Shown piece after piece: positions 39,460 to 52,575 of a stretch of DNA of 64,000 nucleotides (the stretch's first letter is position 1; every line of letters starts with the position of its first letter). The notes beneath the pieces are model-generated. The model was not told the DNA's origin and searched no databases. It was given only the letters and a program-made list of their open reading frames with translations. The stretch lies in the NCBI GenBank assembly GCA_935421135.1, contig OW285192.1, forward strand, positions 19,321,001-19,385,000, read 5' to 3'. A program made the translations under genes and the position numbers. This stretch comes from Bugulina stolonifera. Taxonomy: Eukaryota > Bryozoa > Gymnolaemata > Cheilostomatida > Bugulidae.

Positions 39460-41260
39460 ACTCCTTGCAGTGGAGTTGTGGGAGCTGAAGCTCATATACT
39501 CGTAGAGAAGGCGGATGGATGTGTCTGGCTGTATGAATGACTGCTGATTGTTTGGCTGTCTGACTGCCTGTGTGTCTGGGTGCGTGTCTGAATGGAGGTG
39601 AATGCAGTGCGTCTTGTGTCTGTCTGACTGACTGGCAGAGTGAGTGAGTCATTGATCAACTCAGTCAGTGCCTTGTCAAGGGAGTGAGTCATTGATCAAC
39701 TCAGTCAGTGCCTTGTCAAGGGAGTGAGTCATTGATCAACTCAGTCAGTGCCTTGTCAAGGGAGTGAGTCATTGATCAAGTCATTCTCTTGGAATTGCTC
39801 ACTCTCTTCCTCTTCACCCTCTCTAAATCTCTTAAGTGACTGTCTGTCTGACTGACTGGAATTACTCCATACAGAGTGTTGTACGACTAGCAACTGTTTC
39901 ATGGATGTTGTACTACTGACAACTGAGACTAACAGCTGACTTCTCATTATTCATAATATCTGCACCTCCCTCTCTCTGACTACCCCTCACCACTGTCTCT
40001 CTGGAAGAGGTTCAATACATGGTGATTTTACCATTCAATAGTGACTGACGGTACAACCTGGTAGTGATGTTACCATTCAATGGTGGTGCTATCATATCAT
40101 AGTGAAGCTACCATCTATATATGAATCAAAGGTATTACCATATTGATTATTAATAGTAAGGCAATGAAATTTTATTATAATTGGTGGGTGTGGTGTTCAT
40201 CTACTTGTACAGTGTATAGTATGAATGTACTAATGTGGTGTGTAATGTGAATGCTATAATTGAATGTATATATCTAGGGAGCAAGTGTGAATGCTGTGCT
40301 GTATGCATGTGTGCAGTATGCTTGTGAACAGTTATAATACTAGTATTACTAGCTCTACTCTTTAGTTCTAGTGGTAGTTCTAGTAGTAGTAGACTAATTG
40401 TACTCCAGCTCTATACTAGATATTACTTGTATGTTATATATTAATGATATAATAGCTATTTATCTAGCTGCCAACTTATAAATGAGCAAACTTCGTGTAT
40501 AATCTTGCTATAATAGTTAACACAGTCTTCTAGCTTTTATACATTAACCTGCTGTGTGGTAATGTGTAGACAGATTGATTTAATTTTTAATTTTAGTAAT
40601 ACAATGCATGTCAAGTCACAAAGCTATCGGTTCTTGTAGGTTGTACTTTGTTCAAATCAACAACAAGTAAATGTGCTTCTAGACTTATTTTACTGCAATG
40701 ACTACAAATAAACAAAATAGCTCATTGATATGTGCACCTTATAGTTTAGTATATATAGTTAGTACTAGGTAGCTCATTGTTAGTAGTTGTACCACAGGCT
40801 AAGTAAAAATATAATCACTACTGCAATTGAATCACCTAGGGATATGATTGGGCTAGATCACTTGGTCACATATTAGACCATACAAACAGTACAATTAATT
40901 AATAATGTTAATAATAAGTTGTCCTCTCTTGTTTTATCCCGAATTCATGAGAGGACAACTTTGCACTAGAGCATACGCTTTGCACTTTACTAAACAACAT
41001 CAATGATACAGAGTATTATTGTGCCCATTTAGAGTTGTCACAGGACACGAACACCGATCCTGTAAAATGTTATTATACACAAAATATTTACAATAATACA
41101 GCTATGTCAATAATAGCCATATGCATAAGGTATTTATAATATATAATGGATTAGAAATACAGTGTGTGTACATGTTTGCGTGTTGCTTTATGTCATTGCA
41201 ATTCACCAACAACCACCTTGTACTTTACTGCATCAAACTTCTTTAGGGTGTAAAAGCTAA
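39460..41260. other. Convergent intergenic region
   Basis: This lies between the plus-strand importin gene and the minus-strand beta cluster. It contains a ~41-bp tandem repeat (GAGTGAGTCATTGATCAACT) at about 39640-39775 and a perfect-arm hairpin element at 40916-40961. I see no gene. Confidence 0.65.
40916..40961. repeat. Hairpin repeat AAGTTGTCCTCTC...GAGAGGACAACTT
   Basis: Two perfect 13-bp inverted arms surround a 20-base loop. Related copies with the same GAAGTTGTCYTCTC arm occur at many places in the window, for example 13243-13295 and 53944-53991. Confidence 0.75.
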
Positions 41261-44200
41261 TCAATCAGATATAATCTCAAATCTTGTCTGTCCAAGTCCA
41301 AATGCATCATGATGAACCATATTCTTAGTGTATGCCCTGCATGTTATGAACAGCAAGGTCCCTACAACATACATATACAGAGTATAGATATAGCGGAGTA
41401 ATAACATTGATCAGTTGCTTAGATCATTCAAAGAGAGAAAGTAGCTTGACAATATTATTTCCTCCTGCTCTAGCCGTGTGTTTCAGCAGGCCTTCCCTTT
41501 CCCAAGTGTACTTCGGCTGGGCTCCATGGGCTAGACATAGTACTAGCACATCTATGGCCTGGACATAGTACTAGCACATCTATGGCCTGGACATAGTACT
41601 AGCACATCTGTGGCCTGGATATAGTACTAGCACATCTATGGCCTGGACATAGTACTAGCACATCTATGGCCTGGACATAGTACTAGCACATCTATGGCCT
41701 AGACATAGTACTAGCACATCTATGGCCTAGACATAGTACTAGCACATCTATATGGCCTAGACATAGTACTAGCACATCTATATGGCCTAGACATAGTACT
41801 AGCACATCTATATGGCCTAGACATAGTACTAGCACATCTATATGGCCTAGACATAGTACTAGCACATCTATGGCCTAGACATAGTACTAGCACATCTATG
41901 GCCTAGAGCCTAGACATAGCACTAGCACATAGCCTAGAGCAGGGGTACCCAACCTGGGGTACATTCTAGAATTCTAGGGGGTACAAAACAAGTTATCAAC
42001 TGGATAATTTTTGACAGGGATTTTCATTTACAGTTATCAATTATGAATTATTATATTACATTACTGAACTGAACAGCAAATTGCTCACTAATGCAAATAA
42101 TGCTGAGCTAAACCAGTGTGAAAGTGGAAGTAGCTTCAAAGGCTTGGTGGTCTTCCTGACTTGTCCTCTCTTGTATGAGTAGAGAAACTATTTTTTATGC
42201 TAAATTTATATGTAGTTTTTTTTTTCTCTTTTGGCGCTAATATTGTTTTACCACAAGTATAATATTATGTATATTTTGGAAAAATATTGAAAAATAGGCT
42301 ACCCACTACCTCTATTCACTCATGGAATTTTTAGACAATATGAAGAAGTTGCCTTCTCATCGTAGTATACCCTCAAATAAGTGAGAAGTTTTTTTCTAAT
42401 TGCACTTCCTTGATGTTTGAAATAAAAAAGGCAATTGAATATAATATGTGGCTAAGTATAATGTTATCAAAATTGTAGAAGAAATTATTTATAAACTCTT
42501 GGTTAACAGAAAGGTTATTGAATAAAAACCTTTCCATGTGCTTTATAACAAGGTTAGCTGGGTTACTCAGATGACATAGACTGCCTTTGTTTGAGATCAA
42601 TTTGTGGCAGATGACATCATCTGCTCTTGCACTAGCAGACCTTTTTGAGTAGCTCTAGCTAAGCTCTATCCAACAAGCTATTCAGCTTTTTGATTGATTT
42701 TGGTAAATTTTGTAAATTCGCCATAAACCGCTACAATCTATGAAAGTTATATTGCATAGTTATCAATAAGTAATGGATAAATAAAAATTTCATACTGTAC
42801 TGCATTTATTTACTTGACGCATTTTAAACCAAAGATATCTTTACAGTTTACACAGTTTTATAGAGGGGTACTTTGTTTGCTACAAAGGGGTACGCTGTTT
42901 GATACATATGTGCTAAGGGGTACTTAGGCTAAAAAAGGTTGGGAACCCCTGGCCTAGAGCCTAGACATAGTGCTATTCTCTATCCAGGAGGGCCTATATT
43001 GTAAGTACATGTTCATAATATACTTGTACATGATAATGATACAGAGTTTGTATATACACTGCATGTCCATGTTTTAGGTATTATTAAGGTTGACCCTACA
43101 GGACTGATGGTTATGTTAGCTTGCATAATTTCTGAGGTTAAAATCTACGTTCTTCAAAAACCTAAGTGATAGAACATCATTAGGATCAAGGTTTAGTTGT
43201 CACTTTTACCATTTTATCCAACTAAAGTAGATTCCATGTCTTGTGTGAGCTCAGCTTAGCAACTACTACTATGACCTCTTAGACCAGTATTCAGTGTTCA
43301 CTATTGAATCAGTTGACCTACACGTAAGTACTTACTGCGAGGTAGGTTAAACAGTTGACCTACACATACATACGGTTACTTACTGTGAGGTAGGTTAAAC
43401 AGTTGAACAGCTACTAGTGGAGACTTGTATCCCTGCTGTCCAACGAAAGGGTAGTAGTCAAAACTCCATCCTTGCTGTGGATAATACTCAATATCACCCA
43501 GAGACTCCTGGGATATCGGGTCCTGAAACACACGAAACAGATGCACTACAAAGTACAGGCTTCATATGTCGTAGACTACATGTGTATACAGTGTAGACTA
43601 CGTGTGTATACAGTGTAGACTACGTGTGTATACAGTGTAGACTACGTGTGTATACAGTGTAGACTACGTGTGTAATACAGTGTAGACTATTGAGTGTAAT
43701 ACAGTGTAGACTACGTGTGTATACAGTGTAGACTACATGTGTAATACAGTGTAGACTACGTGTGTAATACAGTGTAGACTATTGAGTGTAATACAGTGTA
43801 GACTACGTGTGTAATACAGTGTAGACTATTGAGTGTAATACAGTGTAGACTACGTGTGTAATACAGTGTAGACTATTGAGTGTATACAGTGTAGACTACG
43901 TGTGTAATACAGTGTAGACTATTGAGTGTATACAGTGTAGACTACGTGTGTAATACAGTGCATGCATATGTAGCTCAGAAAATGTAACAACTACATCAAA
44001 GGTCAACTTGAAGGTCGTGCTAATAGAACTATCACACGTAGGTGAGAGGTGAACCAAAACTTACAGTTCCAAAGCACTTGACTGTGATGACATTTGGTTT
44101 CCAAACATCTTTGATCTCATCTGGTACTTCATCTATACTCTCATAGTTTTCAGGCTCCCAGTTATTTATCTGCAAATAGTATAATACATACCTTAATATA

Positions 44201-47200
44201 ATTATGTCATTGTAAATGCATGTATACACCTATGTACATGTATAGAATATATTATATAGCTATATGATACTATATGATCTAATATACTGTACATGTACAC
44301 ACATTATATACCTATAATACTACACTGCATACACACCTACATACATATGCACATACACATACCTATTACTACACTGCATATGCACCTAATTTAAACAGGT
44401 TGAAGTCAAACGCAGAGAAATACCTCCTCTATTAGTGTGATTTATGATAGTCATTTTGTTTATCCTATTGCCAAAACTCATCAATTTTTTATATTCCCTT
44501 TGGAATGACGTTGATGAATTATCAAAAATTTCTTTTTTTACTTCATCCGGTGGCTGTAATATTAGGTACAGCTTGAGAAGGCGGGATGACCAGCGTACAA
44601 TTGATATAAGAATACAGTGTATTACCTACATATACATGTATTATATAAGAATACAGTGTATTACCTACATATACATGTATTATATAAGAATACAGTGTAT
44701 TACCTACATATATATGTGTATCATATAAGAACACAGTGTATTACCTACATACTATATGTGTATCATATAAGAATACAGTGTATTACCTACATATATATGT
44801 GTATCATATAAGAATACAGCGTATTACCTACATAATATATGTGTATCATATAAGAATACAGTGTATTACCTACATATACATGTATTATATAAGAATACAG
44901 TGTCTTACCTACATATACATGTATCATACAAGACTACAGCGTATTGCCTACATACTATATGTGTATCATATAAGAATACAGTGTATTACCTACATATACA
45001 TGTATTATATAAGAATACAGTGTCTTACCTACATATACATGTATCATACAAGACTACAGCGTATTGCCTACATACTATATGTGTATCATATAAGAATACA
45101 GGGTATTACCTACATATTATATATGTGTATCATATAAGAATACAGCGTATTACCTACATATATATTTGTATCATATAAGAATACAACGTATTACCTACAT
45201 ACTATATGTGTATCATATAAGAATACAGTGTATTACCTACATATATATGTGTATCATATAATAATACAGCGTATTACCTACATACTATATGTGTATCATA
45301 TAAGAATACAGCGTATTACCTACATATTATATATGTGTATCATATAAGAACGTAACTCACTCTATTTAGTTTGAGGATGATACACGGCTCGCCCTCCCAC
45401 CAACCATAGTCATCTTCATAGACACACGGTCTAATGTAATCCAGTTTAAACTCACACACTTTCTCTGGATCTGGGTCGGTTCTGCCATCTGTACAGTCTA
45501 TAAAGTTACCATTCTCAGAGGTCCACTCCTGTGGCTCGTAACCTACATACAGACAGACAGGAAACACATAGCCTTAACATCAAATTGGCGTCTCCTGGAA
45601 GAAACTTTGGCTGCATATATACCTCGATTCTAAGACATGGTCACCTGTTACAGACTTGATACAGATAGCAGTGTTTGTCATGCAGTACTTGTACATAGTT
45701 AGTTGAATTCCTTATCCAAACTAGTTACCTGGTTGTTAGTTTGATCTCCAGCCCCGTTCCCACAAAGCATTGGTATGACCGGCTATGCCACAGTACAGCA
45801 TTGCCTTACATCATATACTTATGACCGACTATGCCACAGTACAACATTGCCTTATATCATATACCTACCTGAGAGAAAGTCCTGGTACATATTCTCCCTT
45901 ATCTCACCGACTAGCGTCTCATTGGATCGAACATAGCGAATCAGTGTGGACTTTCTCTCTGGGTCGATTATTGGGATATGACTAACACCTGTGATTAGAA
46001 AGTAATAGGAGTAGATATACTACCGCACACCAAATACATGTACAGAAGAGAGATAAACGCATGATCAGCATATGCTGTACGTGATGTAGTCCTAGGTATA
46101 GGTGTGCAATGTATGTAGCATATATGTCAGCATGGTACCCATATCTAGCTCCTATTTCTAGGTGAATACTGAAGATGAAAGGTACCTGGAGTCCAGGCCA
46201 TGCCATCTTCTCCGGAGTATATCGGATCATCTGCATTAAGAATCACTCTAAACCAGGTGAACCAAACGGCAGAAACGAAACAGGCGAGTCCGATGTAGAA
46301 ACACACGTAGAAGGCAAACAGCTGAGCTACAAAGACACAAGAATTGATACACATATGCATAAGGTAGATATATCAAACCATGTAGCATGCTGTATATTTA
46401 CTAGCTGAAATTGTGCGGTTAGATAATGTAATGTATGGAAGGCTTAATTATGATTGATTTGTCATACGTCAGTATACATATGTACAGTAGATAGCTAGGT
46501 CAGATCTCAGTATACATATGTAGATAGATAGGTCAGGCGTCAGTATCCATCTCTCGATAGCTAGGTCATACGTTAATATACATATGTAGACAGCTAGGTC
46601 ATACGTTAGTATACATATGTAGATAGCTAGGTCAGATCTCAGTATACATATGTAGATAGATAGGTCATACGTTAGTATACATATGTAGATAGCTAGGTCA
46701 TACGTTAGTATACATATGTAGATAGATAGGTCAGATCTCAGTATACATATGTAGATAGATAGGTCATACGTTAGTATACATATGTAGATAGCTAGGTGAT
46801 ACGTTAGTATACATATGTAGATAGCTAGGTGATACGTTAGTATACATATGTAGATAGATAGGTCATACGTTAGTATACATATGTAGATAGATAGGTCATA
46901 CGTTAGTATACATATGTAGACAGCTAGGTCATACGTTAGTATACATATGTAGATAGATAGGTCATACGTCAGTATATATAATGTAGATAGCTAGGTGATA
47001 CGTTAGTATACATATGTAGATAGCTAGGTGATACATTAGTATACATATGTAGATAGCTAGGTCATACGTTAGTATACATAATGTACACTGTAGATGTCAT
47101 ACCCCATCGGATGTAGTCCCGCCCCCATAGCTCTTTCTTCTCAGAATCATAAGCGTTAATGAAGAATTGTCTGATGCTGTCAAATAGCCCTAGGATACCT

Positions 47201-50200
47201 TCACTTCTGTCAGGTTTGTCTAGAGGGCCTCTACAACACCACTCAAACCATGTTCACATTGAATAAAATAACAGTAGATCTACCAGCTAATGCAGTCATG
47301 TAGAGGGTATATATGGATATATTCCTGCCTGAGGTCTTGGGAAATTTTGGGTCCTCAACAGTTCTCTTTTCCATTCCTTCTATCTCTATATGACCTACAT
47401 TGATGGAGAAGTGCAGCTCTGGCAGGTGATTCATACAAGTAGTAATTAAGTAGCCATGTTACAGACTTGAGAGAGAGAGGAGGGGATATGTGTGAGCTGT
47501 GCTGTACATTATGTCTTCCTGTTTAAGACAGGTTCTCAGAATAATCATCTCCTTAATCTTGATTAATTGTTGAGTTAGCCTAATAGTCAGTGCATAAGTA
47601 GGACAGTGTGGTAGTCTACTAGTATATAGGTAGGACAGTGTGGTAGTCTACTAGTATATAGGTAGGACAGTGTGGTAGTCTACTAGTATATAGGTAGGAC
47701 AGTGTGATAATCTACTAGTATATAGGTAGGACAGTGTGCTAGTCTACTAGTGTATAGGTAGGACAGTGTGATAGTCTACTAGTGTATTGGTAGGACAGTG
47801 TGATAGTCTACTAGTGTATAGGTAGGACAGTGTGATAGTCTACTAGTGTATAGGTAGGACAGTGTGATAATCTACTAGTGTATAGGTAGGACAGTGTGAT
47901 AGTCTACTAGTGTATAGGTAGGACAGTGTGATAGTCTACTAGTGTATAGGTAGGACAGTGTGATAGTCTACTAGTGTATAGGTAGGACACTGTGATAGTC
48001 CACTAGTGTATAGGTAGGACAGTGTGATAGTCTACTAGTGTATAGGTAGGACAGTGTGATAGTCTACTAGTGTATAGGTAGGACAGTGTGATAGTCTACT
48101 AGTATATAGGTAGGACAGTGTGATAGTCTACTAGTATATAGGTAGGACAGTGTGGTAGTCTACTAGTGTATAGGTAGGACAGTGTGGTAGTTTACTAGTG
48201 CATAAGTAGGACAGTGTGGTAGTCTACTAGTGTATACATGTAGGTAGGACAGTGTGGTAGTTTACCAGTGCATAAGTAGGACAGTGTGGTAGTCTACTAG
48301 TGTATAGGTAGGACAGTGTGATAGTCTACTAGTATATAGGTAGGACAGTGTGATAGTCTACTAGTGCATAGGTAGGACAGTGTGTTAGTCTACTAGTGTA
48401 TAGGTAGGACAGTGTGATAGTCTACTAGTGTATAGGTAGGACAGTGTGATAGTCTACTAGTGTATAGGTAGGACAGTGTGATAATCTACTAGTATATAGG
48501 TAGGACAGTGTGATAGTTTACTAGTGTGTAGCTAGGACAGTGTGATAGTCTACTAGTGTATAGGTAGGACAGTGTGATAGTCTACTAGTGTATAAGTAGG
48601 ACAGTGTGATAATCTACTAGTATATACATGTAGGTAGGACAGTGTGATAGTTTACTGGTATATAGGTAGGACAGTGTCATAGGACAGTGTTGTACCTCTC
48701 CGATGTGGTTAACCTAGTACATGTTGTTTAACCAGTCACAGTTGCTTGTGATAGGCTGTTACCATTAAGGTGTGGTAATAGCATAGTTCGAAAATATCAG
48801 TTGAAAACAGGACGTTCGTGTGGGGATAAAAGGACATTTCGAAAAAGACAGTTCGAAACAGGAAGTTTCACAACTAGATAATTTGAAACAGGACAGTTCG
48901 AAACTGTGTAGGTTACATTTAGAAGAATACAACTTGCAGATAATCAATTGTAATTAATTAAATACAAAAAATAATATTGAAAATTAGTTAAAATCTGGTG
49001 ACTGGGGTTTGGGGTTAGGCATTTCAAACTGTCCGGTGTTGAACTGTCCACTTCCGTGACGTCTTGTTTTGAACTGTCTTTTTCACATTTTTTGCACATT
49101 CTCGTGTGGGGTTGGAGGTTAGAGTTTGGTGGTGTGAATGTTTTCTGAGCTCTCCCCAGTATTTTGGTACTCAAACCTTTGGCTTTGGGGTACATTACTG
49201 TGTGGTATAAGAGTTACTCTCTACTATTTAATCTGTCAGAATAATTTTGATTTATTAATATATAAATGTATTCCAGAATGCTACAACCTTGAAGTTTTGA
49301 GGGAACTATTTAATATTTGCTTAGACGTCAGTGGTAGAAATATTCACAGAGTATTGTAATGGTTTTTGGGGGGTTGTGATGTCGTCCTAAGACGACTCCT
49401 TGTCCAAAATGAAGAACCTAGGAGTGGTGCTAGGTCTTCTCATTACATGAAATATCAACAGGTACTAGTAGTCCAATGACTACTCAAGACGACCCATGTG
49501 GTCCCGAGTCAATGCTTGTTTACTATACTAAGAAAGAGTATGTTTCGACCTAGCAGGAAGCTCGGGAAGCAAGGTCGAAGAGCTTGACGACTGGAGCGAC
49601 CAATACTATGAAGTGAAGACTCTGTATAAGTAGTATATATGTGTCTTTATTGAGATCCAAGCATGAACTGAGACAATGAACATAAAAACAATATGCTTTA
49701 TATAGTATGAGAACCTCCGGAGGAAGTTCCGGTAAAAAGGCCGACGTAGTGTCGTAAAAAGCCGACGTAGTGTCATCCGGAAATTGCACAACAAGATGGC
49801 GGCCGGAAGCCCGATGGCTGACCCACAACATGTCGGGTACAATAAAAGATGCTTAAAATCATCCAATTCATATACAAAATGAATATCAAGTAATTCTGAG
49901 AGGTCGGCCCTCTTTACATGGGTATAAAAAGGACATAATTGCTCAGTAATGCACATTATAGATACATAAGTGACAGTTTACTACACAGACAAGTTAACAC
50001 AGGCAGATTAATATAATGAATGTTTATAACAAGTGTCAGGTAGTCGGGAGGCTGAGTTTAGAGTGACATTTAACCATTACAGTGTTATAAATGTTTAGGG
50101 CTATAAACTCTGGAGCTCTAGCAATGACCCCAAAGTGATGCAGGAGGTTGGATATGCTAATACCATAACGGCAGAAACATAATACCGTTTCCCCAAGGCA

Positions 50201-50725
50201 CCAGTGAAAATATCTCATCTACAATTTCTACAAACCTAATGATAGAGGCGCACGTATTTACCTACGTTAACCATGAACACACTTATTAATACCTATTAAT
50301 ACGTGTATGTGTACTTGTGCGTGTACGTGTACATGTGCGTGCACATGTGTGTGGATGTACACCCACTGATCATGAGTGCATATTACATTGTTGATACAAA
50401 TACACAGAAGGCAGGGGTACACAGAGGTACACAGAGGTACACAGAGGTACACAGAGGTACACAGAGGTACACAGGGGACAGGAGTACACAGAGGTACACA
50501 GGAGTACACAGAGATACACAGAGGTACACAGAGGTACACAGAGGTACACAGAGGTACACAGAGGTACACAGAGGTACACAGAGGTACACAGAGGTACACA
50601 GAGGTACACAGAGGTACACAGAGGTACACAGGGGTACACAGAGGTACACAGAGGTACACAGAGGACAGCTGCTGGTTCAAGACTTACTTGTATGTCTTCT
50701 CCTTCTCCTTCTCCTTCTGTTCCAT
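41261..50725 (-). CDS. ATP1B: Na+/K+-ATPase beta subunit, paralogue A, 317 aa
   Basis: The beta subunit is a type II glycoprotein that folds and delivers the pump's alpha subunit. Exons, in order of transcription, are 50725-50688, 47230-47103, 46326-46186, 45988-45869, 45542-45361, 44169-44065, 43522-43384 and 41361-41261; they sum to 954 nt and all phases agree. A Lys/Glu-rich start (MEQKEKEKEK) is followed by DSEKKELWGRDYIRW, one membrane helix (residues ~56-80, FAFYVCFYIGLACFVSAVWF), and an ectodomain. The ectodomain has the six conserved cysteines (FIDC, KVC, RPC, EPC, VKC, ITC), the hallmark CIILKLNR, YYPFVGQQGYKSPLVAVQ, and the C-terminal CRAYTKN...LGQTRFEI. One NET glycosylation site is seen. 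Intron 1 (3.5 kb) holds an LTR and a large minisatellite; the last intron holds a hAT element. The 38-nt first exon is chosen by phase and composition. Confidence 0.94.
41520..41935. repeat. 28-bp minisatellite in beta-A last intron
   Basis: About 14 copies of CTATGGCCTGGACATAGTAC plus TAGCACAT. The hAT element inserted into its right end, and its target duplication GCCTAGAG belongs to the repeat. Confidence 0.92.
41940..42951. mobile_element. hAT-type transposon remnant, 1012 bp
   Basis: The ends CAGGGGTACCCAACC and GGTTGGGAACCCCTG are inverted copies of a typical hAT terminus. A perfect 8-bp target duplication GCCTAGAG flanks it (41932-41939 and 42952-42959). I see no intact transposase; it appears non-autonomous. 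Related remnants lie at 54718 and 59386-59820. Confidence 0.92.
43320..43400. repeat. Duplicated donor region of beta-A penultimate exon
   Basis: On the minus strand, CTGTTTAACCTACCTCACA|GTAAGT is followed about 60 bases downstream by a second copy ending CTCGCA|GTAAGT. Confidence 0.88.
43565..43965. repeat. ~22-bp minisatellite in a beta-A intron
   Basis: About 18 copies of GTAGACTACGTGTGTAATAC plus AGT lie between exons 44169-44065 and 43522-43384. Confidence 0.92.
44605..45355. repeat. ~41-bp minisatellite at beta-A exon 5 donor
   Basis: About 18 copies of TATGTGTATCATATAAGAAT plus ACAGTGTATTACCTACATA abut the donor of the exon ending at 45361. On the minus strand each unit contains GTAGGTAATAC, a donor-like sequence. 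Open frames through it are artefacts. Confidence 0.92.
46470..47095. repeat. 33-bp minisatellite at beta-A exon 2 donor
   Basis: About 18 copies of GTATACATATGTAGATAGCT plus AGGTCATACGTTA. On the minus strand the unit reads ACGTATGACCTAG, resembling the real donor G|GTATGACATC of the exon ending at 47103. Confidence 0.92.
47590..48690. repeat. 1.1-kb 32-bp minisatellite in beta-A intron 1
   Basis: About 34 copies of GTATAGGTAGGACAGTGTGA plus TAGTCTACTAGT. Confidence 0.95.
48785..49100. mobile_element. Inverted-repeat element, diverged copy 2
   Basis: TTCGAAAATATCAGTTGAAA on the left and inverted-like GTTTTGAACTGTCTTTTTCA on the right enclose the core GACTGGGGTTTGGGGTTAGG also seen at 31075-31207. 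Confidence 0.55.
49355..50081 (-). mobile_element. Solo LTR-like element, copy 2, in beta-A intron 1
   Basis: The ends TGTAATGGTT and AACCATTACA are perfect inverted 10-mers. The flanks GTAT and GTGT form a one-mismatch target duplication. On the minus strand a TATATAAAG box near 49699-49707 and an AATAAAG near 49646-49652 repeat the promoter-polyA layout of the copy at 8378-9183. Confidence 0.82.
50400..50665. repeat. 10-bp minisatellite (AGGTACACAG)
   Basis: About 26 copies of AGGTACACAG lie just downstream of the donor of beta-A exon 1. Open frames in both strands are artefacts. Confidence 0.95.
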
Positions 50726-52575
50726 CTTTTAAATGACCACAATTTCTTCTCGGAGAACGTAGTGTTACTTGAACTTGTGCTATAATTTACCTGAAACAAC
50801 AGATTTAAATTAGACTCTATAATCATGGTCCGACTGCTCAAAAAATAAATTCCTTACCTAACAAACATGATATCTGCTGTATATATAAAAAGATAGCCAA
50901 ACCCCAGTATGACTGAACAATAGTATTATATTTATACTATTTCTGTAGTCATTCCATAATATACTTTTCATCCGCACTTGACTCACAGGAACTGCATGTA
51001 GTGTATTCCTCTAGCTGTTATAGCAGTTAGCTTCTCTTTGAGTATAGCAACTCACTCATAGAATTGTCTCTTCTTTCACACTGACTGTCTCACACAACAC
51101 AACTCTTCATCTCATGTATGACAGTTCACTTACAAGCAATACATTAACTGTAATGTCCTCATGCTGGTAGATATAATTATATTTGTTTAGTAGAAGTTAC
51201 ATAGCCCACACTACATTGTATGTGTACACCTATAGGTGTTACATAATAGGTGTTACATAATAGCACTAACATATAAGCATACAGATTCATATACAGGAGC
51301 ATTGGTATATTGGTATAATAAACCTTTAATATACAAACCTTTAGGGTTGTCTCAGATCTGGTCCCTCAACTGTTATAGAGTTGCAGCAGATGGTAAACTA
51401 GGTAATGGACTTATGAAAAGAGGAAGAACTGCCCCTGACTTTAATTGGCTATATTCAGGGTGGGGTGTTCAATGCAATGAATAATTATTATGATATATAG
51501 TGTTATTATGGTGTGGGTATCTGGCCTGCCTATCAAGGATCGAATGTAATTATATTATTATCTACCATGTCTCCAATACCTATGTGTTCCAGTTCACTGG
51601 TTGCCATGGTTACATTCGGAATGTGTACATTCTCATTGAATTCAATGCTAGATCTGTATTATAGCTATATATTATATAAACACTATTCAATAGACTACTT
51701 TGGTAGGACTAAATGTCCTGCTTGTCAGTTTAGATGAGTTGAACTAGACTAGTGGTTGAATAATAATGATGTATGGACATATTATGTATCTATCTCATAC
51801 CTACAATGTATCTGGAAACAACAACAAATAATATTTCCATTCATCAACAATATGTCAGTTCATGAGTGTCTGTACCATATGCTGTATACACAGTAGATAC
51901 AGTAGATACAGTAGATACAGTAGATACAGTAGATACAGTAGATACAGTAGATACAGTAGATACAGTAGATACAGTAGATACAGTAGATACAGTATATACA
52001 GTAGATACAGTAGATACAGTATATACAGTATATGCAGTGACAAGTATATAATATAATATAGTGTATTATAGGACTAGTATGTACCTATAATAACTATGTA
52101 CCTATAATAACTATGTACCTATAATAACTATATACCTATAATAACTATATACCTATAATAACTATGTACCTATAATAACTATGTACCTATAATAACTATG
52201 TACCTATAATAACTATGTACCTATAATAGCTATGTACCTATAATAACTATGTACCTATAATAACTATGTACCTATAATAACTATGTACCTATAATAACTA
52301 TGTACCTATAATAGCTATGTACCTATAATAACTATGTACCTATAATAACTATGTACCTATAATAACTATGTACCTATAATAACTATGTACCTATAATAAC
52401 TATGTACCTATAATAGCTATGTACCTATAATAACTATGTACCTATAATAACTATGTACCTATAATAACTATGTACCTATACTAACTATGTACCTATAATA
52501 ACTATGTACCTATAATAACTATAGATCACTAAGTTAAAGTTGTGCTCTCTCGTATCTCAGTCCAGCAAGCATTTG
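50726..52575. other. Intergenic region between beta-A and beta-B
   Basis: This is the beta-A promoter side on the minus strand. It holds a 9-bp repeat (TAGATACAG, about 51893-52035) and a 17-bp repeat (ACCTATAATAACTATGT, about 52070-52520, some 26 copies). I see no supported gene. Confidence 0.7.

Noticed and set aside
44444..45178. Plus-strand frames of about 100-133 codons
   Set aside because: Translation of the 41-bp repeat in a beta-A intron.
47243..47434. Minus-strand frame MNHLPELHFSINVGH...MEKRTVEDPK as the beta-A start
   Set aside because: No GT donor in the phase needed for the exon starting at 47230; the exon at 50725-50688 fits exactly.
50267..50785. Open frames of 88-160 codons on both strands
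   Set aside because: Translation of the 10-bp AGGTACACAG repeat. Only the short end (50688-50725, minus) is kept, as beta-A exon 1, because its phase fits.
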